From assembly GCA_934045905.1 (NCBI GenBank), contig OW203761.1:32104964-32168963 (forward strand): DNA of 64,000 nt. Direction: 5' to 3'. Of this stretch, positions 44,278 through 56,071 are shown piece after piece. The notes below the pieces were generated by a model. It had not been told where the DNA came from. It worked only from the letters and a program-made list of their open reading frames with translations, and ran no database searches. The position numbers and the translations under genes are program-made. Within the stretch, counting starts at the first letter, position 1, and each line of letters opens with the position of its first letter. The DNA is from Leuctra nigra. Taxonomy: Eukaryota; Arthropoda; Insecta; Plecoptera; Leuctridae.

Positions 44278-44449
44278 TGTGAAATATAACAATCAGGCAA
44301 ACATCATTTTGATGATTCATGAATAAAGTAATGCTCGGACTTGATACAATTTCGTTCCGCTTGATTTACTTATTCAGCACGTCAATTTGCACAGTAAGGC
44401 AATCATGTGGGAAACTGAAACGCTAATAACAATGTCCGTATTTACTCTG

Positions 44450-45100
44450 AAAACGCTCAGTTTAACGCGTTGATGAGCGAGCCTTCTAGCCACTGCATCC
44501 GATACTGCATCCGATTTGATATGCGTTTGCAAGTATCAACTGCTTACAGGACTTGGTACTGCATCAAGAAGGCAGGGATGCAAATTTAGTATACATTTTT
44601 CAAATATTTCAAGATTATAGAATAAAATGTCCTTAAAATGACAATAACTTTTGAAAATAACTACAGATAAGTCTTCAAATTCGCAATAATACCTAAAATG
44701 TTGGTCCCAATGACCATGCGAAGTTTTCAGTTGATCGGTCAATCAGTTTTAGTTTAAATTTAAAACATCACAGGAAAGATGGTTTTAAATTTTAACCAAT
44801 GGGAGGATTTGGCTGAAACTTTGTAAGATTGGGGACAATGTTGGTTGCAATGACTTTGCAAAATTTGAAATTGATCGGACCAACCAATCGAAAGATATTT
44901 TTTTTTAAATTTGAACCAATCACAGGATCCTGTTTAAAAATGATCCCAGAGACCGCCTAGATTACGTTAGTATGTGTACAAAATTTCAGATCGATTGGTT
45001 GTGCGGTTTGACCTGGGCAGTGCAGGCAAAAAGAAACAAAAAAGCACACAGAGAAAGTGCCATAAGAGTACCGTGGTGACGCTCGCTACGCTCGCTCAAT
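44450..45100. repeat. Dispersed repeat, copy 3
   Basis: It starts AAAACGCTCAGTTTAACGCG and ends GACGCTCGCTACGCTCGCTC. It is very close to copy 1 over its last 470 bases. Confidence 0.65.
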
Positions 45101-45136
45101 AAGTAATTATATTCTTCACATACAAGTCACTTGCGT

Positions 45137-45605
45137 ATGCTCTGAGCGAGCACCGATACGTGTAACACTTACATTTCATTGTAACTTTGATTTAGCCATC
45201 ATCTATTCGCAGTGATGCAATGAACTAAATGAGCAGTGATCAATGTGCATACTTTTTTAGATCGATGAATTTGGACATTATACATTTCAAAAATTAAAAC
45301 GTTAACAGGTCAATAGTTCTTGACCGATTTGACTTGATTGTTTTATATTATAAAATGTTTATCTTGATGGCTATTTTTTCCAAGTGATCGGAACAGTTTA
45401 AGAGAATTTTGATGAAATTCGGTAATCATGATGGAATATTGGCCTTGCAAAATTTCAACTTGATCAGACCATTTTGAATCAAATAAATAATAATCGTTTA
45501 AAATTTTAACCAAGCGGTGGATCATGTTTAAATATCAATCTGCGCACCATCTTGTTGGTAAAAAAGTCCGTGCTAAAAGAGTCGGAAAAGGAGTAACTCG
45601 CTCAA
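45137..45605. repeat. Dispersed repeat, copy 4 (diverged)
   Basis: It starts around GCTCTGAGCGAGCACCGATA and ends GGAGTAACTCGCTCAA. It shares the phrase structure (TTGATCAGACC, AATTTTAACCAA, GGATCATGTT) with copies 1 and 3, at lower identity. Confidence 0.4.
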
Positions 45606-46079
45606 CTTTTTTTTGTATAGGTTTGTGTTCAACAGATAATCTCCTACCCCCAGTAAACTAGGAGTTTTAAATGTGCAATAATTAGTGTTCTCCTGACTAT
45701 TTAACAAGTTTAAATTAATGTTTCAGTAGGCATGATAGTATTGTTCTGACACATTTCGAGGACTGCCTCGCTTTGGATTAATCACTTTAAATAATTAACA
45801 CTATTTTCTAATCATAGCCACTGTGATTAGAAACCATAACTAATCACAGTTATGGTAATTACTAATTTGACATCAACAATTCCACTTTGCGAGCAACATT
45901 CCATGACATCCTTCCTGCGTTACTCTGCCTTTATGAGAAGATTAGCTCTAATGCTAATTGTTCGTAGAACATCAAAACAATGCCAAATTCTGACCTACAT
46001 TGAATAGCCGAGCTCTCCGTCTCAATTTGTAATTAGTAAGACTGAAACGTCACTGTAAATTGCTATGATTTATTCACAG

Positions 46080-46244
46080 GACGCACTACATCCCCAGTGG
46101 ATGGTTCAACTCACTTCAGATACAGATTGTCTAGGAATTGGAGAGCTATTTATCAATAATTCACTGCAATATCTCGCAGAGAAGCAACGTGAATTGAGTT
46201 TGAAACTCTGCCATATATATAGTATGAGTAGAGGCTCCATCTGA
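46080..46244 (+). CDS. Candidate terminal exon of the same unknown gene
   Basis: After the acceptor ATTTATTCACAG a frame in phase 0 runs 54 codons to TGA: DALHPQWMVQLTSDTDCLGI .. GELFINNSLQYLAEKQRELS .. LKLCHIYSMSRGSI. It continues the frame of 42229-42291. No domain is recognised and no polyadenylation signal is close, so coding status is unproven. Confidence 0.3.
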   Translation, partial: DALHPQWMVQLTSDTDCLGIGELFINNSLQYLAEKQRELSLKLCHIYSMSRGSI

Positions 46245-48503
46245 ATGATGCAGGCCATTCAATGATTCAATGCACCCTCTTCACACTTGTCAGACAATGT
46301 TCTTGGTAGCGATACCATTTAACTAACTTATACCGTGACTCATTGTTGAACTTGCCCGGCCACTTTCTATAAGCATGGAGCTGACATTCTCAGAGTCAGA
46401 CCAATGAAGACCTCTTGTCATTTTTGCGAATGTGACCGTCTCCTACAAAGTTGTGGAGAGAAGAAATTGGCTTTTGTACATCCTATAGCCCATTGTTTAA
46501 ATTAGTAATGTACAGTTATATTTTGCATACAAGTATGTGAATTTGAAATTCATATTTTTTAAACTTTGAAGAGTGTCAAAGTGATCAAAGAGCAATTTTG
46601 TCGATTCAACATTCTATTTAGACGAAACGTCCAATGCAACGCCTTCGTCCAGCTATACACTCATGAGCTTTGTGTTGTTTTAGAAGCTTTCTTTCACTCA
46701 GTTTTCCATAGGCGAAGCATTATAAGTCGATACACACACTATATTCACAGATGATATAGAATTCTGTATAACTTTAATTAAACTGAAAATTATTAGAAAT
46801 TAAAGACTTTGGGATGGTTTTTTGAATCTATGTGAAAATGATTTATTGATGGCAAATGGCAACAACAAAATGAACTGGAATATCAAGCTGACATAGGAAA
46901 ACAGCTGCTTTTGCCACGATTGAAAATAGAAATATTTCTTATTAAAGCTTTGAAAGATTCAGGATTATTACAATTATTAAAATCTTCATTGGGATATTGA
47001 ATGAATGGGATATTGAATGAACATTGAATGATGAATTACACATTGCACATGATGTACTTCTACCAAGATCGCCATAAAGAGAGAGCTTTGAATTTTGATC
47101 ACGCTAGAAATAAATCTACCATAGAATGTCAGAAAATCGTCGTGGACATTTGTAATTAAATAATATGTAAATAGACTGTCTATTTATCTGCCTTATGTTT
47201 TCAGTAACACATTTTACCTACAAAATGTCAAAAAATTGCACTATTATATTGAACTTATTTTGATAGATATTGTGCTGATTGCCTATAGCATTTAATTTCT
47301 ATCCCAGTATCTCAGCTAACATCTTACATCAATAGCTGCAATTACAACTTTACTGCCGAGATATCAACCCAATATTTCCCGCTCCTGCAGTTCGTATAGA
47401 ATCTTTTTCAAATAACGTTTTCACCGACGAATGAACTTTTCTTAAACAAGGTGTCAACTACAAATGTGTTCTTTTGTGTCGCGACAGCCGTGAAGAAACT
47501 TGGAGTAAAAACTCGTATTTTATTGGATCGAATATATCTCCACTCTTCGCGACACTAACAGGGGTTACTTTATCATGACGTCATCATCCCCCACCCATCC
47601 CCTGTCTTGTAGCACGCTCTTTAACTATGTTATACTGATATGAAAGATTCTGTCGCCATCTCACATTGTTATTTCTCAAGTTAAAATCTCAGCCCCCGAC
47701 AAGTAAAGTTATAACAAACTTAAAGACACTTGGAGGAGGGAATATAGGCACTGAAGAAATCTAAAGATGTACGATTATAGTAGAGTAGCGTTTATTCAAA
47801 TTTCTTAGCTTCTGTCAGATCAATTATACATAAAATCATTACGAAAAATATCAATTATTTTTGGATGTTTTCGTCTCTTTTAAATAAAATGTAACTTTTC
47901 TTTTATTGGGCGTTAGTATTGAGGTCGAAAGCATACGCAAAAGTTGTTTCTCTCACGAGTTGTGGTGTTGCTCCCAAAAACATAAAACGCCCTGTGGGAC
48001 AATTTGGGAGCTCGCCCCCACACCCCAAAGTGTGAAAAATTAAAAAAGTTGAATGCAAACCAAATATATCTCAAAAATCTCAAAATGATTTCAAAGTGTC
48101 AATACAAATAACGCCGGACGGTATATTCGCGACGACTTCTTCAGATATCACGACGCAAGAAATAAGAAATGTCCGTGTGGTAGTTTCGACTGACAATATT
48201 ATAAATTGTGCCGCTGGAAGTTATCTCCTGGGTACACCGAATTATGCGCGTGTAATTTCATGCGGCATTCAGATGTCAAGCAATTGTCTACGCTTCTGTC
48301 ACTCTTCGCGCCTCCAATCTTTCCTCCAGTGACACACAGATATAACAAACAACAAGTTTCATCAAAACAGTGAACAAGAGTTTCGTAAAGTTACGAGTGT
48401 ATAAGTATTAGATAATTACATTCATTAAAATTGTATGCGATTAGCTTGTCGTTAATTTACATTGATTGATTGCTACATAACCTTCAACGATAAAAAAACA
48501 CTT
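46245..48503. other. AT-rich DNA, no gene supported
   Basis: Contains short open frames (for example 48096-48332) without splice signals or recognised motifs. Nothing further is seen. Confidence 0.3.
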
Positions 48504-49171
48504 CGTATAAAAATACCAGCCAAGTCTCTTAAACTATAAAAAATATATAAGACATCTAAAAATTCAGCACTGTAAAGTAGTGATATCAAAAAATGGGCCA
48601 GGAGGCCAAGTCTTGAAACTTACGCTTTCAGGACGCAAACGCTCTCGGACGTCATAAAGTCCCATTTACTGTAAGAATGATGACCTTGAAATCTACTGTT
48701 AACTGTTTATCTTAATTTTGAATAAGGTTTTATGACTAAATAACATATGTAATAATAATTATAATATTAATAAATTGTTTGCAATAGATTGCTGGATGCC
48801 AATCAAATAAGTGGCTTGACTTTATGTTTCAATGTCGATCACTCTTACAGTAAATGAGACTTTATGACGTCCGAGAGCGTTTGCGTCCTGAAGGCGTAAG
48901 TTTCAAGACTTGGCCTCCAGGTCATAACTTAATTTTAAAAACCAAAATATTCTTGGCACATCGTGTATAAATAGTATAGAAGTATATGCCAAAAATCAAA
49001 TGTACCTAAATGTTTGTACCTAAAAAACGATGCGCCAAGTATTTTGGTGTTTAAAAGTAAGTTTTGACTTGGTCCATTTTTTGATATCACTACTTTTCAG
49101 AGCTGAATTTTTAGATTTCTTATATTTTTTATACCTATAGTTGAAGAGACTTGGTTGGTATATTTTACACG
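48504..49171. mobile_element. Large compound palindrome (outer element)
   Basis: The arms 48504-48596 plus 48924-48963 and 49026-49171 are inverted (GATATCAAAAAATGG / CCATTTTTTGATATC; AATTCAGC / GCTGAATT; GGCACATCGT / ACGATGCGCC). A separate inverted element (48597-48923) interrupts the left arm. Confidence 0.7.
48597..48923. mobile_element. Inner inverted-repeat element inside the palindrome arm
   Basis: GGAGGCCAAGTCTTGAAACT and AGTTTCAAGACTTGGCCTCC are inverted ends, and the match extends inward some 85 bases (GACGCAAACGCTCTCGGACG / CGTCCGAGAGCGTTTGCGTC). Confidence 0.75.
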
Positions 49172-52100
49172 GATTGTTTTTTATGGGGATATCACTCCTT
49201 TTTTTAAGTTTATTCTTACAACTTGTAACACATAGGTATCGGAGCAATAATGACTAATTCCTTAAAAAAAAAAAAAAAAAAAACGATTTATGTTTACTAA
49301 GAAAGTTTGCGTTTGGTAAAAGCGAGTTTTCAAGATATGGCATCCACATGGCATCATACGGCTGAAATCACTGCTACATAAAATTTATTTATTTACATGT
49401 TTTTTACAGTGATTTATATATCACTAAAAGCCTTCTGAATATGTAGTTTTGTAGTAAGAGGTGATTATAGTGTAGTTTTTCATTTTTATGACGTCATTTC
49501 CGGTTTCGGTAATAGTACGTTTATTTTTTTACTATTGGTATTTCATATACATGATCGTCCGAATAGTTTGGCGCTAGTTCGTTCCGATCGGAGCAGCCGT
49601 TTTCAAGATATGACGTCACTTCCGGTTTCAAAATGGCGGAACAAAAAATTCATAAGGGTAAGGTATCATCAGGCAGACGTGAAAATTTCAGCAGCCGTTT
49701 AGGCTGTGGCGGAGACCGCGTAGTTTATTGGAAGATGAATCATCATTATTATCTATCTGAAGAAAGTTGTACAATTTCACGATTTTCACGGTCCTCCAGT
49801 TCGGAAACGACATAACTTATTATTGCCAACTTGGAATATATGGTAGGGTGGGCCATAGCTCTAAATTAAAATATTTAGCAACAATGTGAGATTTCCCATT
49901 TTTAATCCAGTAGGCCGAAAATGCCACTTTGATGCTTGAATTGCTCCAGCTTGTAGGTTTGAACGGTATACTTTACTTATGTTGTGTAAGAAAGTGCGCG
50001 CCGTACGACTCGGCTGGCGTGGAGCGACCGATCCACTAGATAATACTATTAATTATTTATATAGAGTTGAGAGTCATAATAGGGAAAAAATAGCGATCCA
50101 GCAAAGTTACTATTCGACAATTACAAACTATGCGATAATCCATTTTTAAATTATCCGCTTTTTATAGGATAACGCGCATTACGCGTAACGTTCATTACGT
50201 TATGTAGTACTCTTGGTATTGATTTGAACTGTCTTCAGGCCATTTACGTCCTTCATGCATGTACTGTAACTAAATAACGTACTATGAACGCATACGATTG
50301 TTAGTAGGTAATCTGGATCCCGAAGTAGGTACTATAATACTCGTTCAAAGATGAAGTTTTCAAACCTGGGAAACAACAAACTTTCGCAACGCATTTATAC
50401 GATGAACGATGAATTATAACAATTAAACATTGGATGTGTAAATAAAAGGAACAGTTCTTGGTGGTAGTATTAAAAGCCAAAGCATTCCTGGATGTAGAAG
50501 TATAGATTGACAGTAGCTCTCAGAAAAGGAAACTTTGTTGCAATATTTTACGAGCCTGCGCCTTTTATTGAGTTGTTCTTAGAAAGGGGCACATAGAGTT
50601 AGAACATGTCATGGAAGCAGTAATAAAGAGATTTCTTTCGAGAACTGTAGAAGTGGTTCTTGAACTAATTTCTAAATTTCCGAACAAACACATCATTAAG
50701 ATGATATGATGGTCCGCTAACTCATCCCAAGATAAGACGATTATTGAATGTCCTCATTGCCTGAATCCTGCGCATTGTAAGGGAGTCGAGATGAACTTTT
50801 CTCCCGTCCGACTCGGGTAAATCATCCCATGAAAAGATCTCTAGAGACTTAATTCAAGTTTAGCTCTCAGAATGAAGGCAGGCGATGTCAAAGAAACTGT
50901 ATTTACAGTCATAGAAAAGAAAGAGTTTGAAAGTGTTCATTTTCATGCATGTAAGTTAGGCATCACAGAGTAGAGGAAATAGCTCGATTCTAATTTGTAA
51001 TTCGGTAGAAAACAACACAGTGTCTTCTTCTTTGCCATGTTATTAAGTTTGAGTAGAAACCTATTTCCTTGATGTTGTTGAGGTCTTTGATCAAGACAGG
51101 ATTAGCAATTCTTCCGTGAGTAGATGTGAGGTGATGATAACGAATACACCTTGTCAAAGGAATTATGTTTTAATAATATTCATCGAAAAGTAGTCGTCAT
51201 GTGACATGATCAGCTGTGCTGTGGGGGTTGCCTACCCTGGCCGGTAGCAGGAGTAGTATCGACGCCTCAGCAAGGATGTTGCCACGCCCGCCTCCTCCCC
51301 CGCCCCCACCCGTCCGACGTAATAATATACCAACCCTTATACCGCCACTCTACTACCCATTACAAGCACATCCACTGCCGCGACATACCACCAGAGATAC
51401 ATGGGATGACCTAATTCCTGGCTATCTCGGTCATTCAAAGCAGTGGGGATGCAAAGAGGTCCATTCACTCACTTGAGACTCATGGCTGATTGAAACTGGT
51501 TCTGCCAGATGTGATCACTACATGGTGGCAGATGTTGTACTTAGTGGTTCATTCTCGGTGTAGATGCAGACAGCCAAGTCAATCTTGATTACCCTATGTG
51601 AATTGGGTTACACGTCGCGTTCTGGCTGGAGGAGGGGTGTTGTCCCTTAACATGTACCAGAGACTAGAAACTATATTAAGTTTGGTGCTATGATTATCCG
51701 TATAAAATCATCTGAACTAATACTAAAAACAAAACATACATCGTATTGCTGGATGATGGCGTTGAAGCCTGGATCTTTATTCTTTATCTGGTTAGAACCT
51801 GGAGCCACTAACAAAATGATAGATCTTTTCTTCGAAGAAATAGTAGAGAATATTACATTCTCTACTTTGAAAAAATAAGTATTATACAATTCAGATGAAC
51901 GAAGTAAAATCATTAAAAAAATATATTCACATTTATTTTCCATACCCATGTAAGCACGCTCACACCCCCTCAAAGTGTCAATTTAAAGATTCCTTTCCTT
52001 GATATCACGACTCGCATTCATCTTACTCCTGAGACTTATCTTTAGCCACTTTATTCTTAACCCCTCCTTCTGTTGACTTTTATAGTGTAAATCAATCTGG

Positions 52101-55100
52101 TTTTACATGGCTAACGCAAGCTTGGTGACTCGCTTTTAACCTCCTCCCCAGCCCTTATCTAGCCCTCTTGTCACGCCCAGAAGATCAGGGTGACGTTGTG
52201 AATATGCATCTATCCCTTTCATACACTATCATGGCACATTGAAAGTGAAAATAATGATGATGTAATATTGCAATTAAATACCAAATAAAAAAGCTATGCT
52301 TAGGTATACAATCATTTTTGGAGCCAAGTTAATGTTCTTGTTAAAGTTACGATCAGAAGACAAATATAGTTATGATTTTAATGAATTAGTACGGATGATA
52401 TGATTATGAATGATTTGTTACAAAAGTGTTTTTTAATCAAACTTAAAACATACTTAAATTTTCTACAAAAATAAAATCCCCACATGAACAAAAAGGTATT
52501 CTCATTACACTTTTATAAAGGTAATTTAATAAATAATTGAAATGTAAACGAAAAGTACGTAATCCCATTGTCGCTGTGTAACTCATGTTGGTCGTAGTGT
52601 GCGGGGGCGGGGGTGGGGTGGGACACAAGGGGTGTGGCTGTGCAATGAAGAAGTAGTTCTTCCTTGGATGCACCAGGCGGTGCTGGTGCTGCCACCGATG
52701 ACGACGCCGCACGGGATGTGGCAGAACTATGCTTGAGATATATAGCGTATTGATCTCACAGAGGCATCTCGCGGGGAGAAAAAAAAATATCTACAATCGT
52801 TTAAAAGACATTTTAACCGTTATTAATTATTAAAATCGTTTAGAAATTCTCATTATTCTATTACAAATATTTTTTTTCGTTCGATGGCTTTTTAAACGAC
52901 GTCCATTGAAGTTAAAAATCAATTTGATGAGAATATTTCTAATTCGATGCTAGGTTTGAGGGAGTTAATTCCTATTCAATACGTGCGGAACATGTTCGTA
53001 TCCGGCGCTTCATCGCTGGCGCTAATGCGCGCGCGGTCGGCTGCATTGAGATTGATGTCCACCGCTCCGGTATCACACTTGCGTTGCGGTTCAAAATGGC
53101 AGCATTAACCTACTTTACTGCGAAATCGCGCACTCGTTTAAAGCAGTCCTTTTATCGGGCGTGAGCGAGACGGAAGGCAATGAGAGAAACATATGGGGTG
53201 TGGGAAAGAAATGAGACGAGAGAACGAAAACAAAGTCGATCAGTTTTTCCTCCGCAAGATGAAAAAATAAATCGTACTGACTTCGGATTTCTGAATAGTA
53301 CTTGACATCCTACCCGATCGATTATTTCATCCGAATCTTCCCATTATGATGCCATGACACCGCGAAAGATCAATACAAGATCAATTCTTCTCTCTTTCAT
53401 TCGAATCCTTGATTCCGGTTCCTGTATGGCATCGCGACGCCCTGGGGTGCGGCAGACGCCGCGACGTCTACCTCAGCGAGTTGGCAATCTGAACGCGTGA
53501 TCAAGCTGGGGAAGGAAGATAAAGGAGGTTGATCACAAAACACCAACAGCATTTTAAGAACGACCTTTTCAAAAGCCCCAAGCACTTATCACAATATAAG
53601 CAAAGAGAGAAGATCACGAACAATTTCCTTGATTGATGGTAAACTCGTAGGTATCAAGAACGAGTCAAAACAGTGTCTTTCAGGGATTCTTTGCGTAATA
53701 TTGTTGATTGAACCCTCTCGTAGGTGCGTCGAGTGTTACGAAACATGCTCTGCTATAGTTGCTTACGTCACGGCGTTCAATGACATCAATCTTCTCCTGT
53801 CTAATTCTACTCGGTCACATGACTTGATGTACTGCAGGAACATAGCAGAACAATCAGCAAGGTTTGATGTTACACATGGAATCCATTTCAAGCATTTATA
53901 CTGATTTAGTATTACGACTCCAAAACACACCGCTTTTCTGACCTTCCATTCAAAATACTTTATTTTATGTTTTAGATTGCTCTGTACATAGTTTGTCTGT
54001 AGACCTACAACCTATTTTCAGACTTGACACAATTAACAGCAGAACAAGTTATTCGAAAACCAGGGCTTACCATTCAGGTACACGGCAGATTAGTCCAAGT
54101 TTCAACATTTAATTTTGAATGAGTTAAAATATAGCCAAGAATTGTTTATACCGATGAAAATGGAAGTTGTAAGGTTTTACGGGGGTTTCAATGCTTTCTA
54201 ATTTATAGCAGTTTCTATTGCAGACTTTTTATTACGTTACAAAACGCGAACTGTAAAAAATCTCTGCCCTTCACACTTACATACTTATCTCTGCAAAAAC
54301 CTGTTAAAACTAAAAGCATTAAATCATTCTCGAACAATAAAGTCGGTTAACTCTCGGCATTGGGACGACATCGCCGAATGCCGATAAGAGCAAGCAAGGG
54401 ATGATAGGAGATCAGCGCGTTGGCTCCTCGAGAAGAATCGCACCAGGGGCTGCGAGATCGTGCATTATTCATGGATATTAATAATTCTTGTAGAGCGCGG
54501 GCCGCGGTTGTTGTTCTTTCGATGAATGAACTTTTCAACCTCATTATTTAAATAGCAACTCAAACGGCCATCAAGAATTCACTATATTTACATAAAACGA
54601 GAAACACTGAGAAATTGTGTAAACTGCAGATTATTTTGCTTTAACTTGTGTCAATTTTGACTTTAAATTCAAATCTATAGATACAGATAAAGTCTCTGGA
54701 AGGGTAACATTCTCAAAAATCATTTTTATAGCCTAGGTAATACAAAAATTACACCAAAATCTTTATTATTTCAGACACATTTGTTTTGATTGCCATAATA
54801 TATTACTTGAATTCTTATAGAGTTCCGAATGCTTTTGTAATAAATTCGAATGAAATGGTAATGGGCTAAAAATAAATATATATTTTATGTTTCTCGAAAA
54901 ACGCAAATAAACAATTTTATACGTTCCAGATTATATTATAATCTAATCCATTTGTCTACAAATATAAAAATAGATTTAATAGTTAATGTTATATTTACTT
55001 AAAAATAGTATACGATCTCATATTGTCTAGACCAATTGTCGATTAAACGATAAAACAAGTGGAAGTCTGCTTCGTTTTAATTCGGCTTAAGAGTGTACTG

Positions 55101-55463
55101 GACAGGCCATCATTTAACAAAGCGACATTTTGTGTGTAGTTCTAGAGCCACTTCACAGGTTGATTTACGCCCCCCACTTCATTTAGCACTGGTGATGACG
55201 TCAACAATTCATTCACTCGACGTGGTTTATTAATCGTTGTTCCGAGTCTGCAGGACAATGTACACCTGAATCTTTTCCTTTCTGACACTCCGGTTCACAA
55301 CTTGTGAATAAATTGTAGGTATACTCACTATGCTTTAATTTATGTGACCGGGTACTCAAATCAGTGACGTCTTGACACCATCACCAGATATTTTGATATA
55401 GATCTGTAGACGTGTCCTATGTGTATTATACTATAGCTCCTGATTCTTGTCAGAATGATGACC
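49172..55463. other. Gene-poor DNA upstream of the Sol1-like coding exons
   Basis: Mostly AT-rich. It holds a run of 20 A (49264-49283) and repeated TTTTCAAGATATG / GACGTCACTTCCGGTTTC words at 49320-49640, probably an old transposon. There are CpG-richer patches at 51210-51420, 52570-52720, 52980-53110 and 54340-54520. An imperfect hairpin CGGCATTGGG..GAATGCCG lies at about 54355-54384. No exon could be supported. Confidence 0.35.
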
Positions 55464-55471
55464 CATGTGTC

Positions 55472-55924
55472 CAGGGGCTGATTACCCATTAGGCTACTTA
55501 GACTATAGCCTAGGGGCGCCATCTTCCAGGGGGCGCCGCGGCGTCAAATAAATGCCAAACTAATAGAATTGAGAGATATGAAGATTTCCCTCCCACGAAA
55601 GAGGTAGGGTTCTTAACTTGAGGTATATTACAATGATTTAGATAGAAAAATACGCTATTTCCTCGCCCAAGATTCACTCAAAGTGTGTATAAATTCTAAA
55701 AATAGCTTTGCGGGGCTTCTAACTCCTTCATTCTCGCGGGTTGACATCCAATTTTAGGAATTTTCTGTGATTTCAACGTCGTTCAGTGATTTTTTATTTT
55801 TTATTTTTTAGAGAAAATAGAACAGAAATACACAGGGTGCAATTATTTCCTTTGCGGGGGGGGGGGGGGGGGGGGGGCTCATGTGAATTAGCCTAGGGGC
55901 GCCAAACAGTTTAATCCGCCCCTG
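55472..55924. mobile_element. Non-autonomous hAT-like element with perfect 8-bp target duplication
   Basis: The ends CAGGGGCTGATTA and TTTAATCCGCCCCTG are imperfect inverted repeats. Both flanks are CATGTGTC (55464-55471 and 55925-55932). TAGCCTAGGGGCGCCA occurs near both ends. It is 453 bp and contains a 22-G run. It ends 51 bases before the Sol1-like signal-peptide exon. Confidence 0.85.
55856..55877. repeat. G homopolymer of 22
   Basis: Exactly 22 G inside the hAT-like element, about 100 bases upstream of a coding exon. Confidence 0.8.
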
Positions 55925-55983
55925 CATGTGTCAGAACGCAGTTAGGCATGTCTTACAACTCCGTTCTTGTTACAGGACACAGT

Positions 55984-56071
55984 ATGGCCCCAGCATACCT
56001 GCACATCTCAGGAAGGAGTCTGGTTCTGTTGCTATTCTGCATGCCCGCCATCTTTCTTCGAGTTACCTCAG
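55984..56071 (+). CDS. Sol1-like exon: start codon and signal peptide
   Basis: The exon begins at 55976 after TCTTGTTACAG; ATG follows eight bases in. It encodes MAPAYLHISGRSLVLLLFCM and PAIFLRVTS, then one base of a split codon before GTAAGG. The hydrophobic core suits a signal peptide. All three frames of this small exon happen to be open, but only this one gives a signal peptide and the correct phase to the CUB exon. Confidence 0.7.

Noticed and set aside
49633..49815. ATG frame MAEQKIHKGKVSSGRRENFS after an ATGGCGG context
   Set aside because: It is preceded by repeated TTTTCAAGATATG and CTTCCGGTTTC words typical of a dispersed element; no partner exons.
51214..51476. Pro-rich plus-strand open frame (LPRPPPPPPPPVRR..) after a CAG
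   Set aside because: The acceptor lacks a pyrimidine tract, there is no partner exon in phase, and the peptide is low complexity. Possible but not supportable.
52513..52760. Ala/Pro-rich minus-strand open frame (SSSVAAPAPPGASKEELLLH)
   Set aside because: The composition is exon-like, but no convincing acceptor or start was found, and the tail reads into AT-rich intron-like DNA.
54355..54384. Hairpin CGGCATTGGG..GAATGCCG as possible tRNA or microRNA
   Set aside because: No cloverleaf, no A/B boxes and no known mature sequence; stem too short for a convincing precursor.
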